The notes under the pieces: model-generated
Database searches by the model: none
Told to the model about the DNA's origin: nothing
The model's input: the letters and a program-made list of their open reading frames with translations, nothing else
Source of the DNA: Actinomycetes bacterium
Lineage (GTDB): Bacteria; Actinomycetota; Actinomycetes; Propionibacteriales; Propionibacteriaceae
Reading direction: 5' to 3'
NCBI GenBank assembly: GCA_029778515.1
Contig: JAKOQD010000092.1
Location: forward strand, 1 to 34,963
DNA length: 34,963 nucleotides
Program-made: the position numbers and the translations under genes
Shown here: positions 1-7,402 of the stretch, piece by piece
Position numbering within the stretch: position 1 is the first letter of the stretch
How the letters are laid out: the number at the start of each line of letters is the position of its first letter

Positions 1-159
1 GGCACGAAGATGCTCTACGGCAAGGCGATCGAGGGCGTGATCCGCTCCACCTTCGTGATCGACGTCGACGAGGCCGGTCACGGGGTGGTCGCGGTGGCTC
101 AGTACAACGTCAAGGCCACCGGGCACGTCGCGAAATTGCGTCGCGACCTGGGCATCTAG
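1..159 (+). CDS. bcp: Peroxiredoxin of the Bcp type, C-terminal end only
   Basis: The first 52 codons are open and end at TAG 157-159; the gene begins outside the window. The visible segment contains LYGKAIEGVIRSTFVIDVD followed by a basic stretch ending KLRRDLGI. The pattern Y-G-K-x-x-x-G-V-I-R-S-T-F-(L/V)-I-D is the conserved C-terminal strand of thioredoxin-dependent thiol peroxidases of the Bcp/AhpC-TSA family, which reduce hydroperoxides in the cytosol. The Arg in IRSTF is normally part of the active-site environment. The peroxidatic cysteine lies upstream and cannot be checked. The family call rests on this one motif. Confidence 0.75.
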   Translation, partial: GTKMLYGKAIEGVIRSTFVIDVDEAGHGVVAVAQYNVKATGHVAKLRRDLGI

Positions 160-177
160 GCAGAGCCGCAACGATCC

Positions 178-220
178 CTGAGCTTGTCGAAGGTCGATCA
201 AGGGGCTTCGTCAAGCTCAG
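178..220. repeat. Palindromic dispersed-type repeat (CTGAGCTTGTCGAAG family)
   Basis: CTGAGCTTGTCGAAG at 178-192 is followed after 13 nt by its near-perfect reverse complement CTTCGTCAAGCTCAG at 206-220 (14 of 15 pairs). The CCTGAGC-TTGTCGAAG core belongs to a class of short palindromic repeats scattered through many actinobacterial genomes. A related but decayed copy appears inside folA at 20435-20471. It may also act as a 3' stabiliser or terminator for the upstream peroxiredoxin gene. Confidence 0.65.
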
Positions 221-256
221 CCACCGCATCCCGGCTTGGCCAGCGCCTAGGACGCC

Positions 257-289
257 AGTTGGGCCGGGTCGAATCGCCCCGGCCCAACT
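257..289. terminator. Intrinsic terminator-like hairpin between convergent genes
   Basis: AGTTGGGCCGGG (257-268) and CCCGGCCCAACT (278-289) form a perfect 12-bp stem around a 9-nt loop. On the plus strand it is followed by GCTTTC, a weak T tract. It lies between the peroxiredoxin stop and the stop of the sugar-binding protein gene, where a bidirectional terminator is expected. Confidence 0.75.
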
Positions 290-306
290 GCTTTCAACCC
301 GGACGA

Positions 307-1692
307 CTAGCCGCCGAACAGAGCGTTCACCTGGGTGTTGGCCTCGGACAGTGAGGATGCCTCGGCCTTACCGGCGAAGACCGCGTCCACCGCAGGCTGC
401 ATGATGTTGGTCACCTGCGAGGCGTGATCGGTGATCGGGAACAGGAAGGTCGTCCCGTCCTTGACGTGCACCAGGAACGACGAGTCGGCGTCAATACCCT
501 TGGCCTTGAACGCTGCTCCGGCCGCGTCCGTACCGCTGGGAATGGCCGGGAAGACCACGCCAGCCTTGCCGATGATGTCCTGGCAGGCCGCCGAGCCGAG
601 GAACTCGACCCACTTCACTGCGGCAGCCTTGTTCTTCGAACCGGCCCAGACCGAATCGGCCAGACCGTTGTACATGCTGGAGCGCTTGCCATTCGGGCCG
701 ATCGGGGTCGGGGCGAGACCCGTGTCGATGCCCTTGTAGCCGAACATCTGGTTGATCATCCAGGAGCCGTTGGTGATCATCGCGTACTTGCCGGCGCCGA
801 AGATGTCACCGGAACTCTGGCCCGTGACCGCCTCGAGGCTGGGCATGTAGCCCTTCTCGGCCAAACCGGCCATCCATGCGATGGTGCCCTGGAACTCCGG
901 TGCGTCGTAGTTGTACTTGCTGCCCCACGGGTTCTTGTCGGTAACGGTCCAGCCGGTAGTGCCCGAGTACATGCTCCACTGGGTCTGGCCGTTGCCACCG
1001 CCCGAGCCGCCGTCCAGGCCGAGGCCGTAGACCTTCACCTTGGTCTTGTCGAACCCGGCTTCGTCACCGCGTTTGCCGTTGGCGTCGACGGTGAGGTGGG
1101 CGATCAGCTTCTCGTAGGTGCCGCCGTCCGTCGGGTTCCAGGTCAGGTTGGCCAGATCAGCTTCGGCTACGCCGGCATCTTTGATCAGCGCCTTGTTGTA
1201 GAAGATCGCGACGGTGTCGAAGTCCTTCGGCAGTCCGTACCGCTTGCCGTCCTGGCCAACCCAGAGATCGGCCAGTCCCTTCTGGTAGATGTCGGTCTTC
1301 ACGCCGTCCTTGGCGAGGGTGTCGTCCAGTGCCACCAACTGGCCCTGCGAGACGAACTCGGGATACTTCGACAGGTGGTTGGTGAACACGTCGGGAGCGG
1401 TGCCGGCCACGAAGCCGTTGGTGATACCGGTCCAGTAGTCGTCCCAGGCGTACTGGGTGATCTTCACTGTGATGCCCGAGTTGGCGGACTGGAACGCGTC
1501 CGCGCACTGCTGGTAGGCGGGCTTCTGGTTGTTGTCCCACAACCAGTAGTTGACCTCGCCACTGGCGGAGCTGGTGTCGATGGCTTCACCGCCGGCTGAG
1601 CCGGGCGAAGCCGCCTCGCCGCTGCAGGCGGTCAGCGAGAGGGCGAGGGCTGCGAATGCGGCCACGGCCCCTCTCTTGGTGAATCGGGACAT
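307..1692 (-). CDS. Sugar ABC transporter substrate-binding lipoprotein
   Basis: This 461-residue protein captures an extracellular sugar and delivers it to the permease pair encoded just upstream. It opens with a lipoprotein signal: basic MSRFTKR, a hydrophobic stretch, then the lipobox LTAC with the acylated Cys at 23. A short Ala/Gly/Ser linker follows. The mature part has the family 1 extracellular solute-binding fold: NYWLWDNN near the start, a TAPDVF segment, the KRYGLPKDFDT strand, and late NGSWMINQMFGY and WAGSKNKAAAVKWVEFL segments. AAAGGAAC precedes ATG 1692 at good spacing. It is the last gene of a permease-permease-binding protein operon, 88 nt after the second permease. The neighbouring alpha-galactosidase and LacI gene suggest an alpha-galactoside ligand such as melibiose or raffinose, which is inference. 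Confidence 0.93.
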   Translation of the reverse strand: MSRFTKRGAVAAFAALALSLTACSGEAASPGSAGGEAIDTSSASGEVNYWLWDNNQKPAYQQCADAFQSANSGITVKITQYAWDDYWTGITNGFVAGTAPDVFTNHLSKYPEFVSQGQLVALDDTLAKDGVKTDIYQKGLADLWVGQDGKRYGLPKDFDTVAIFYNKALIKDAGVAEADLANLTWNPTDGGTYEKLIAHLTVDANGKRGDEAGFDKTKVKVYGLGLDGGSGGGNGQTQWSMYSGTTGWTVTDKNPWGSKYNYDAPEFQGTIAWMAGLAEKGYMPSLEAVTGQSSGDIFGAGKYAMITNGSWMINQMFGYKGIDTGLAPTPIGPNGKRSSMYNGLADSVWAGSKNKAAAVKWVEFLGSAACQDIIGKAGVVFPAIPSGTDAAGAAFKAKGIDADSSFLVHVKDGTTFLFPITDHASQVTNIMQPAVDAVFAGKAEASSLSEANTQVNALFGG

Positions 1693-1780
1693 GGGTGTTC
1701 CTTTCGAAGGCGATCTGTTGGTTTGCGGGAGCGGACGGGGTTTCGGCGGACGCGGTTCGCGGCCGACGTCTAAGGAGGGG

Positions 1781-2710
1781 CTACTTCGAGCCGGAGTAGC
1801 CGATCGAGTCGATGATCCTGCGGGCGAATGCGAAGAACAGGATCAGGACGGGGAGCGCGGTGACCAGGGTCGCCGCCATCAGTCCGGCCCAGTCGGGCGA
1901 GCCGGCCGGGGTCTGGGACTTGAACACACCGAGGGCGACGGTGAGCACCTTGGTCTGTTCGGAGTTGCCGACCAGGAGCGGCCAGAAGTAGTCGTTCCAG
2001 GTCGTGATGAAGGTGAGGATGCCCAAGGTGGTGAGCGGTGCGACGCTCATCGGCAGGATTATCCGGAAGAACGTACGCCAGGGCCCGGCGCCGTCCAGGG
2101 CAGCGGATTCCTCGATCTCGTGGTTGATGCCGAGGAAGAACTGCCGCAGGAAGAAGACGGCGAAGGGGGTCATCAGGAAGCTGGGCAGCACCATGCCCAC
2201 GAAGCTGTTCAGCAGGCCGAGGTTCTTGATCAGGATGAAGTTCGGCAGGCTGGTGAAGATCGGGGGCACCAGCAGCGCGCCGAGGAAGATGCCGAACACG
2301 AGGTTGCGTCCGGGCCAGCGCAGCCGGGCGAAGGCGTAGGCGGCCATCGCGCAGAAGAAGACCTGGCCGAGCGTCACCGCGGTGGCGTAGATGAACGAGT
2401 TCCGCAGGTAGAGCCAGAAGTTCACCGACGCACCGGAGCCGCCTTCAGCGATCGCCTTCTCCTGGGACGAGAGGCCGAGGACCCGCTCGAAAGCGCCCCA
2501 GGTGAAGTCGACCGGCAGCAACGAGCTGGGGTCGGACGGGAGCGAGCGCGTGGTGGACAGCGCGGTACGGATCATCCAGAGGAAGGGGACGATCGTCAGC
2601 GCGAGGAAGGCGATCATCACGACCCAGGCTGCGATTCGACCCGGCGCGAGACGGCGCCGGCGGCGACGCTGCTGGGCGTCCGCGATGGCGGTGGCTTCGA
2701 TGGTGGCCAT
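1781..2710 (-). CDS. Sugar ABC transporter permease, MalG-type
   Basis: A 309-residue inner-membrane permease of the carbohydrate uptake type 1 family. A basic cytoplasmic N-terminus (QQRRRRRRLAPGR) precedes the first membrane helix, IAAWVVMIAFLALTIVPFLW. About six hydrophobic segments follow. The cytoplasmic loop for the ATPase is EIEESAALDGAGPWRTFF at about residues 195-212, matching the EAA motif. The C-terminus IIDSIGYSGSK is short, as in MalG. The start lies 9 nt behind the first permease's stop, so the genes are co-transcribed. No ATPase gene is nearby, so the transporter probably uses a shared MsiK-like ATPase. Confidence 0.93.
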   Translation of the reverse strand: MATIEATAIADAQQRRRRRRLAPGRIAAWVVMIAFLALTIVPFLWMIRTALSTTRSLPSDPSSLLPVDFTWGAFERVLGLSSQEKAIAEGGSGASVNFWLYLRNSFIYATAVTLGQVFFCAMAAYAFARLRWPGRNLVFGIFLGALLVPPIFTSLPNFILIKNLGLLNSFVGMVLPSFLMTPFAVFFLRQFFLGINHEIEESAALDGAGPWRTFFRIILPMSVAPLTTLGILTFITTWNDYFWPLLVGNSEQTKVLTVALGVFKSQTPAGSPDWAGLMAATLVTALPVLILFFAFARRIIDSIGYSGSK

Positions 2711-2719
2711 GCTGACTCC

Positions 2720-3661
2720 TTAGGCGAGATCGGATTCGCCGGCGCGGAGCAGGCGTAGCTGGAGGGCGGCCAGAACGGCCAGGATCGCGAAGAGGACCAC
2801 CGAGATGGCGCTGCCGTAGCCGAACTGCCCCTCGCCGAAGGCCTTCTGGTAGATGTAGTACTGGATCACCCGGGTGACGTTCACCGGTCCGCCTCGGGTG
2901 GTCACCGCCACCGTGTCGAACACCTGGAACGAGCCGGTGACCGTGATCACCAGGATCATCGCCAGCACCGGACGGATCAGCGGCAGCGTGATCCGCCAGA
3001 AAGAACTCCATTCCGAACTGCCGTCGATGGACGCGGCCTCGTAGACGTACTTCGGAATCGTCTGCATTCCGGCGAAGACCAGCAGTGCGGTGTAGCCCAT
3101 GTGCCGCCAGACGTTCACGAAGGCCATGGTGGGAATGGCCCAGGCCTCGTCCGCGAAGAAGGCGATCTTGCTCATCCCGATCCATTCGAGGAACTGGTTG
3201 GCCAAGCCGATCTGGTAATCCAACAGCCAGAACCAGAGCAGAGCGGCGATCACGTTCGAGATCAGCCACGGCAGCAGCAGTGCCCCACGGAGCAGGGTCG
3301 ACTGGGTCAGCCGCTGCATCAGCACCGCCAGCAGGATGGCGATCACCGTCTGGAAGCCGATGTTCAGCACCACGTATTCGAGCGTCACCCACAGGGCGTT
3401 CCAGAACAGCGTGTCCTTGCCGAGCTTGGCGAAGTTGTCGAAGCCGATCCACTTCGGAGTGCCCAGCAGGTTGTACTGGGTCATGCTGAAGTAGAAGCCT
3501 CGCAGGGTCGGGAAGAGGTAGAACGCGAGGAAGCCGAGCAGCGCCGGCGCGATGAAGAACAGGGCGATTCGCAACTCGCTGCGTCCGCCCGAATTGCGGG
3601 AAGTCGACGCCCGGCTACGACGCGAGCCACGCGCCACGGGTGCTGCTGTGTTCGTACTCAC
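2720..3661 (-). CDS. Sugar ABC transporter permease, MalF-type
   Basis: First gene of the transporter operon, about 313 residues. After a Ser/Arg-rich N-terminus, the first helix is LRIALFFIAPALLGFLAFYL; about five more follow. The EAA loop reads YVYEAASIDGSSEWSSFW, the ATPase contact site. I place the start at GTG 3661 because GAGGGGA lies 6 nt upstream; an in-frame ATG at 3676 would put that ribosome-binding sequence inside the gene, giving 318 residues. It pairs with the MalG-type permease to form the membrane channel. The operon diverges from the LacI gene, its probable regulator. Confidence 0.9.
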   Translation of the reverse strand: MSTNTAAPVARGSRRSRASTSRNSGGRSELRIALFFIAPALLGFLAFYLFPTLRGFYFSMTQYNLLGTPKWIGFDNFAKLGKDTLFWNALWVTLEYVVLNIGFQTVIAILLAVLMQRLTQSTLLRGALLLPWLISNVIAALLWFWLLDYQIGLANQFLEWIGMSKIAFFADEAWAIPTMAFVNVWRHMGYTALLVFAGMQTIPKYVYEAASIDGSSEWSSFWRITLPLIRPVLAMILVITVTGSFQVFDTVAVTTRGGPVNVTRVIQYYIYQKAFGEGQFGYGSAISVVLFAILAVLAALQLRLLRAGESDLA

Positions 3662-3725
3662 CACTGGTCCCCTCATTGGGTCTACCCCAGGTAGTTACCG
3701 GGGCGTCGTGCGGTTGATGACCAGA

Positions 3726-3754
3726 AAGCTACACGAGTAGATTTAAGAGCGCAA
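3726..3754 (-). promoter_or_regulatory. Promoter of the sugar transporter operon
   Basis: On the minus strand TTGCGC (3749-3754) and TAGCTT (3726-3731) are separated by exactly 17 nt, a good sigma-70/SigA-type promoter about 65 nt upstream of the first permease gene. The -35 box lies within the interrupted repeat GCAA-GGGA-TTGC (3751-3762, plus strand), a possible weak LacI-family half-site pair. The start of transcription is inferred. Confidence 0.55.
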
Positions 3755-3797
3755 GGGATTGCCTAAACCCGGCTACATAGCCGTAGACTGGCGTTGC

Positions 3798-3813
3798 GCC
3801 CGATAGATCGGGC
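3798..3813. promoter_or_regulatory. 16-bp palindrome in the LacI-transporter intergenic region
   Basis: GCCCGAT-AG-ATCGGGC has 7-bp perfect arms around a 2-nt centre, 45 nt upstream of the LacI start and upstream of the divergent transporter promoter. Position and symmetry suit a regulator-binding site. The centre is AG rather than the CG usual for LacI-family operators, so assignment to the adjacent LacI protein is uncertain. Confidence 0.4.
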
Positions 3814-3857
3814 CGTTCTATAGGTGTAGATCAATCAGACCAGGCAGGGAGACGGCC

Positions 3858-4943
3858 GTGAGCGCTGGCATCGCCGCAGTGGCGCCCGCCGGCGCTCCGG
3901 TGCGCCGTCCCTCGGTGACCCGCGCGGACGTCGCCAAGCTCGCCGGCGTGAGCACCGCCGTGGTCAGCTACGTGGTGAACGACGGTCCGCGACCGGTCGC
4001 GGCGGCGACCGCGGCCCGCGTCCGCGAAGCCATGGAGATGCTCGGCTATCTGCCGAACGCCAGCGCCCGCGCCTTGCGCCTCGGCTCCACCGGCACGATC
4101 GGCCTGGTGCTCGGCGACAGCCAGAACCCGCACTTCAGCGAGTACACGTTCGAGCTCGGCCAGGTCGCCGCTGCGCACGGCAAACGCCTGCTGATCGCCG
4201 ACACCCACCAGGACGAACGCACCGAGATCCAGATCGTCGAGGATCTCGTCTCCAGGCAGGTGGACGGCCTGCTGTTCGCCAGCCCGCTGTCCCAGATCGA
4301 CGAGAGCCTGCCGTTGCGGGTGGCCGGCACCCCGGTGGTGCTGATCGACTGCCCCGGGCCGATCCCAGGCCGGCGGACGGTTGGCGCGGACGCGGCCGGT
4401 GGCGCCGAGATGTTGGTGCGGCACCTTGCCGAGCATGGCCGCCGGCGAATCGGGCTGATCGTCGGCGACTCCGGTTTCGGCGACCCCGACCCGCGCGAGC
4501 AGGGCTGGCGCCGCGGCCTGCAGGCGTCCGGGCTGGCCGAGGGACCGATCGTCCGGGTGCCCTTCACCCGGGAGGGCGGCTACGCCGGCGCCCAACTGCT
4601 GCTCGCACAGGTTCCACGGGTGGACGCGGTGCTCGCCAGCAACGACCTGCAGGGCATCGGCCTGGTTCGGGTGCTGCAGGAGCACGGGATCTCGATCCCG
4701 GACGACATCGCGGTGGCCGCTTTCGACGGCACCAAGGAAGCCGCGTACTGCTGGCCGCCGCTCACCGTGGCGCGCCAGCCGCGGGCGAAGCTGGCCGAGG
4801 CTGCGATCAACCTGCTGCTGGAACCTGGCAGCCGGGGCCGGCATGTGCAGCTGTCCACCGAACTGATTCGCCGCGCCTCCTGCGGCTGCCCGCACGCCGA
4901 CGATGTAGTTGAGCCGAGGGCTCACCTGCTGATCCGAAACTGA
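3858..4943 (+). CDS. LacI-family transcriptional regulator
   Basis: A 361-residue sugar-responsive DNA-binding protein. The N-terminal helix-turn-helix is VTRADVAKLAGVSTAVVSYV (about 17-36), followed by the hinge region VREAMEMLGYLPNASARAL. The rest is a periplasmic-binding-protein-like sensor: GTIGLVLGDSQNPHFSEYTF begins the first lobe, QVDGLLFASPL and VVLIDCPGP follow, and DAVLASNDLQGIGLVRVLQE plus DDIAVAAFDGTKEA lie in the second. The GTG start has GGGAG at suitable distance. It sits between the divergent transporter operon and the alpha-galactosidase gene, which begins 31 nt after its stop. It probably represses both until an alpha-galactoside or its product appears. Confidence 0.92.
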   Translation: MSAGIAAVAPAGAPVRRPSVTRADVAKLAGVSTAVVSYVVNDGPRPVAAATAARVREAMEMLGYLPNASARALRLGSTGTIGLVLGDSQNPHFSEYTFELGQVAAAHGKRLLIADTHQDERTEIQIVEDLVSRQVDGLLFASPLSQIDESLPLRVAGTPVVLIDCPGPIPGRRTVGADAAGGAEMLVRHLAEHGRRRIGLIVGDSGFGDPDPREQGWRRGLQASGLAEGPIVRVPFTREGGYAGAQLLLAQVPRVDAVLASNDLQGIGLVRVLQEHGISIPDDIAVAAFDGTKEAAYCWPPLTVARQPRAKLAEAAINLLLEPGSRGRHVQLSTELIRRASCGCPHADDVVEPRAHLLIRN

Positions 4944-4974
4944 AGCTTCCCCGAACCCGAAAGAAGGACCGTCC

Positions 4975-7224
4975 ATGCCGGAAACCCAGGTGTTCGCGCT
5001 GCTGCGCGCCGACGATGTCAGCGTGGTGCTCGATCTCTGTGACGCCAAGCTGCCGGCGATCGCCCACTGGGGCACCGACCTGGGCGAACTGACCGCAGCG
5101 GACGCGGCCGCGCTCGTTTCGGCCGGGGTGCACCCGATCGTGGCCAATATCGTCGACGAACCGCTACGCCTGGCCATGCTGCCCGAGCACCACACCGGCT
5201 GGGTCGGGCGGCCTGGGCTGAGCGGCTCGCGTGGCGGTCGGGCGTGGTCGCCGAAGTTCGTGGTCACCGCGATCGAGGCGGACGGTTCCTCGGTGGCTTC
5301 GGCTGGGGATGAGCCGGTGCTGATCACCGCCTCCCGGGTCTCGGTGGTCGCCACCGACGAAGCGGCCGGGCTGGTGCTGCGCCTGCACCTGGAGCTCACG
5401 CCGTCCGGGCTGCTGCGAACCCGGGCCGAACTGGCCAACACCGGCACCGACGACTACCAGCTGAACGACCTCGTGCTCGCCTATCCGGTGCCGGCCACGG
5501 CTCGCGAGCTGCTGGACCTGGCCGGCCGCTGGGGCCGCGAACGCGTCCCGCAACGTCGCGAGTTCACGGTCGGCACGCACTTGCGCGAAGGGCGCAAGGG
5601 CCGTACCGGTGCGGACGCAGCAACCGTGCTCCATGCCGGCGTTCCCGGCTTCAGCTTCGCCGACGGGGAGGTCTGGGGCGTACACGTCGGCTGGAGCGGC
5701 AACCACACCCACTACGCCGAACGCACCTTCACCGGGCACCAGGTGCTGGGCGGCGGCGAGCTACTGCTGCCCGGCGAAATCGTGCTGGGCCCGGGGCACG
5801 GCTACGCCACGCCGTGGCTCTACGGCGCCTACGGCCGCGGCCTGGATGCGGTGGCCCGCCGCTTCCACCGGTTCCTGCGCTCGCGTCCGCAGCACCCGGG
5901 GACGAAGCGTCCGGTGACGCTGAACGTCTGGGAGGCGGTGTACTTCAACCACGACCTGCCCACCCTGCTCCAGCTGGCCGAGAAGGCGGCGGCCATCGGC
6001 GTGGAGCGGTACGTGCTCGATGACGGCTGGTTCGGTTCGCGGCGCGACGACTTCTCGGGCCTCGGCGACTGGACGGTGTCTGCTGACGTGTGGCCGGACG
6101 GGCTGCACCCGCTGGTCAACCGGGTGCGGGAGCTCGGCATGGAGTTCGGGCTTTGGGTGGAGCCAGAGATGGTGAACCTGGATTCCGACCTCGCCAGGGC
6201 TCACCCCGAATGGGTGATGGCCACCGGCGGCCGGTTGCCGGTGGCCTCGCGGCACCAGCAGGTGCTGAACCTCGGGATCCCGGAGTGCTACGACCACATC
6301 CGCGATGCGCTGCTCGCGATCCTGACCGAGTACGACATCGCCTACCTCAAGTGGGACCACAACCGCGACCTGATCGATGCCGGCACCCAGCCGTCCGGGC
6401 GCCCGGGCGTGCACCTGCAGACCGCCGCGGTGTACCGGTTGCTGGACGAACTGCGGGCGGCCTTCCCGCACCTGGAGATCGAGTCCTGCTCTTCCGGCGG
6501 CGGCCGGGTGGACCTGGGTGTCCTGGAGCGCACCGATCGGATATGGGTCTCGGACTGCATCGACCCGCACGACCGCCAGCAGATGCTGCGCTGGACCGGC
6601 CAGCTGGTGCCGCCGGAGATGCTGGGTTCGCACATCGCGTCCGGCATCTCGCACACCACCGGACGCAGCCACGACCTCAACTTCCGGGCGGCCACCGCGC
6701 TGTTCGGCCACTTCGGCATCGAGTGGAACCTGAACACGGCCACCGCTGCGGAACTCGCGGAGCTGACCGAGTGGATTGCGTTCTACAAGGAGCATCGCGA
6801 GCTGCTGCTGGGCGGCGACGTGGTTCGGCTCGACTTCCCGGACGCTGCGCTGCTGGCCGGTGGTGTGGTCTCCCCCGACCGCAGCCAGGCGATCTATTCG
6901 TTCGCGGCGATGGCTGGGACGGACGCAGTGATGCTCGGCCGGTTGACCTTCCCCGGCCTGGATCCGGACCGGCGCTACCGGGTGACGCCGGTACAGGTCG
7001 GGCAGGCGCCGTCAGGACTGCGTCCGCCACTGTGGTGGGGTCTGGAGCGCGACTACACCAACGAGTTGGCCGACCTGCACTCGGGTGCGGGCCCCCGCTT
7101 CGTGGCCACCGATCGGAACCTTGGCATCGAACTGCCCGGCTCGGTGCTGCTGCACACCGGCCTGACCGATGCCGCAGTGAACCCCGACCACGCGCTGCTC
7201 TACCTGGTAACGGCCGTCGACTGA
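4975..7224 (+). CDS. Alpha-galactosidase, glycoside hydrolase family 36
   Basis: A 749-residue cytosolic-type enzyme without a signal peptide, expected to release terminal alpha-galactose from melibiose, raffinose or related sugars. The N-terminal half is the beta-supersandwich domain; the central TIM barrel starts near KRPVTLNVWEAVYFNHD. The catalytic nucleophile is Asp461 in YLKWDHNRD and the acid/base is Asp527 in WVSDCIDPHDR, in the family-standard positions. VLDDGWFGSRRDD, GLWVEPEMVN and ESCSSGGGRVDLG are further GH36 signatures. Length matches the bacterial GH36 type. AAGAAGGA precedes the ATG. It follows lacI by 31 nt, probably as one operon, and hydrolyses the sugar imported by the divergent transporter. 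Confidence 0.96.
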   Translation: MPETQVFALLRADDVSVVLDLCDAKLPAIAHWGTDLGELTAADAAALVSAGVHPIVANIVDEPLRLAMLPEHHTGWVGRPGLSGSRGGRAWSPKFVVTAIEADGSSVASAGDEPVLITASRVSVVATDEAAGLVLRLHLELTPSGLLRTRAELANTGTDDYQLNDLVLAYPVPATARELLDLAGRWGRERVPQRREFTVGTHLREGRKGRTGADAATVLHAGVPGFSFADGEVWGVHVGWSGNHTHYAERTFTGHQVLGGGELLLPGEIVLGPGHGYATPWLYGAYGRGLDAVARRFHRFLRSRPQHPGTKRPVTLNVWEAVYFNHDLPTLLQLAEKAAAIGVERYVLDDGWFGSRRDDFSGLGDWTVSADVWPDGLHPLVNRVRELGMEFGLWVEPEMVNLDSDLARAHPEWVMATGGRLPVASRHQQVLNLGIPECYDHIRDALLAILTEYDIAYLKWDHNRDLIDAGTQPSGRPGVHLQTAAVYRLLDELRAAFPHLEIESCSSGGGRVDLGVLERTDRIWVSDCIDPHDRQQMLRWTGQLVPPEMLGSHIASGISHTTGRSHDLNFRAATALFGHFGIEWNLNTATAAELAELTEWIAFYKEHRELLLGGDVVRLDFPDAALLAGGVVSPDRSQAIYSFAAMAGTDAVMLGRLTFPGLDPDRRYRVTPVQVGQAPSGLRPPLWWGLERDYTNELADLHSGAGPRFVATDRNLGIELPGSVLLHTGLTDAAVNPDHALLYLVTAVD

Positions 7225-7281
7225 CAGGCGTTCGACGAGCCGGCCGCAGGGGATCCCGACTGGCGCCACCGACCAGCCGCG

Positions 7282-7359
7282 TGTCGCGATCTCGAAGCGG
7301 TGACGTCCTAGAAGCGTCGGTGCCGACGACCCCCACCATCTATTGCCCAGATCGCGACA
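7282..7359. repeat. Inverted repeat between convergent glycosidase genes
   Basis: TGTCGCGATCT (7282-7292) recurs as its exact reverse complement AGATCGCGACA (7349-7359), spaced by 56 nt. It lies in the 178-nt gap between the alpha-galactosidase stop and the GH3 stop. Its words (CGCGATCTCG) resemble those in the duplicated element at 23732-24115. A termination role is possible, but the loop is long and there is no T tract. Confidence 0.4.
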
Positions 7360-7402
7360 TCGATCCTACGGGTTCCGCCGGCCCCTTTGTCCGAGCGCAG
7401 CC

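Noticed and set aside
1550..2758. Long antisense frames, e.g. 1550-2758 (+), 3831-5447 (-), 25775-27886 (+), 32464-34305 (+)
   Set aside because: They are opposite clear genes in GC-rich DNA and have skewed, His/Gln/Arg-rich composition without domains.
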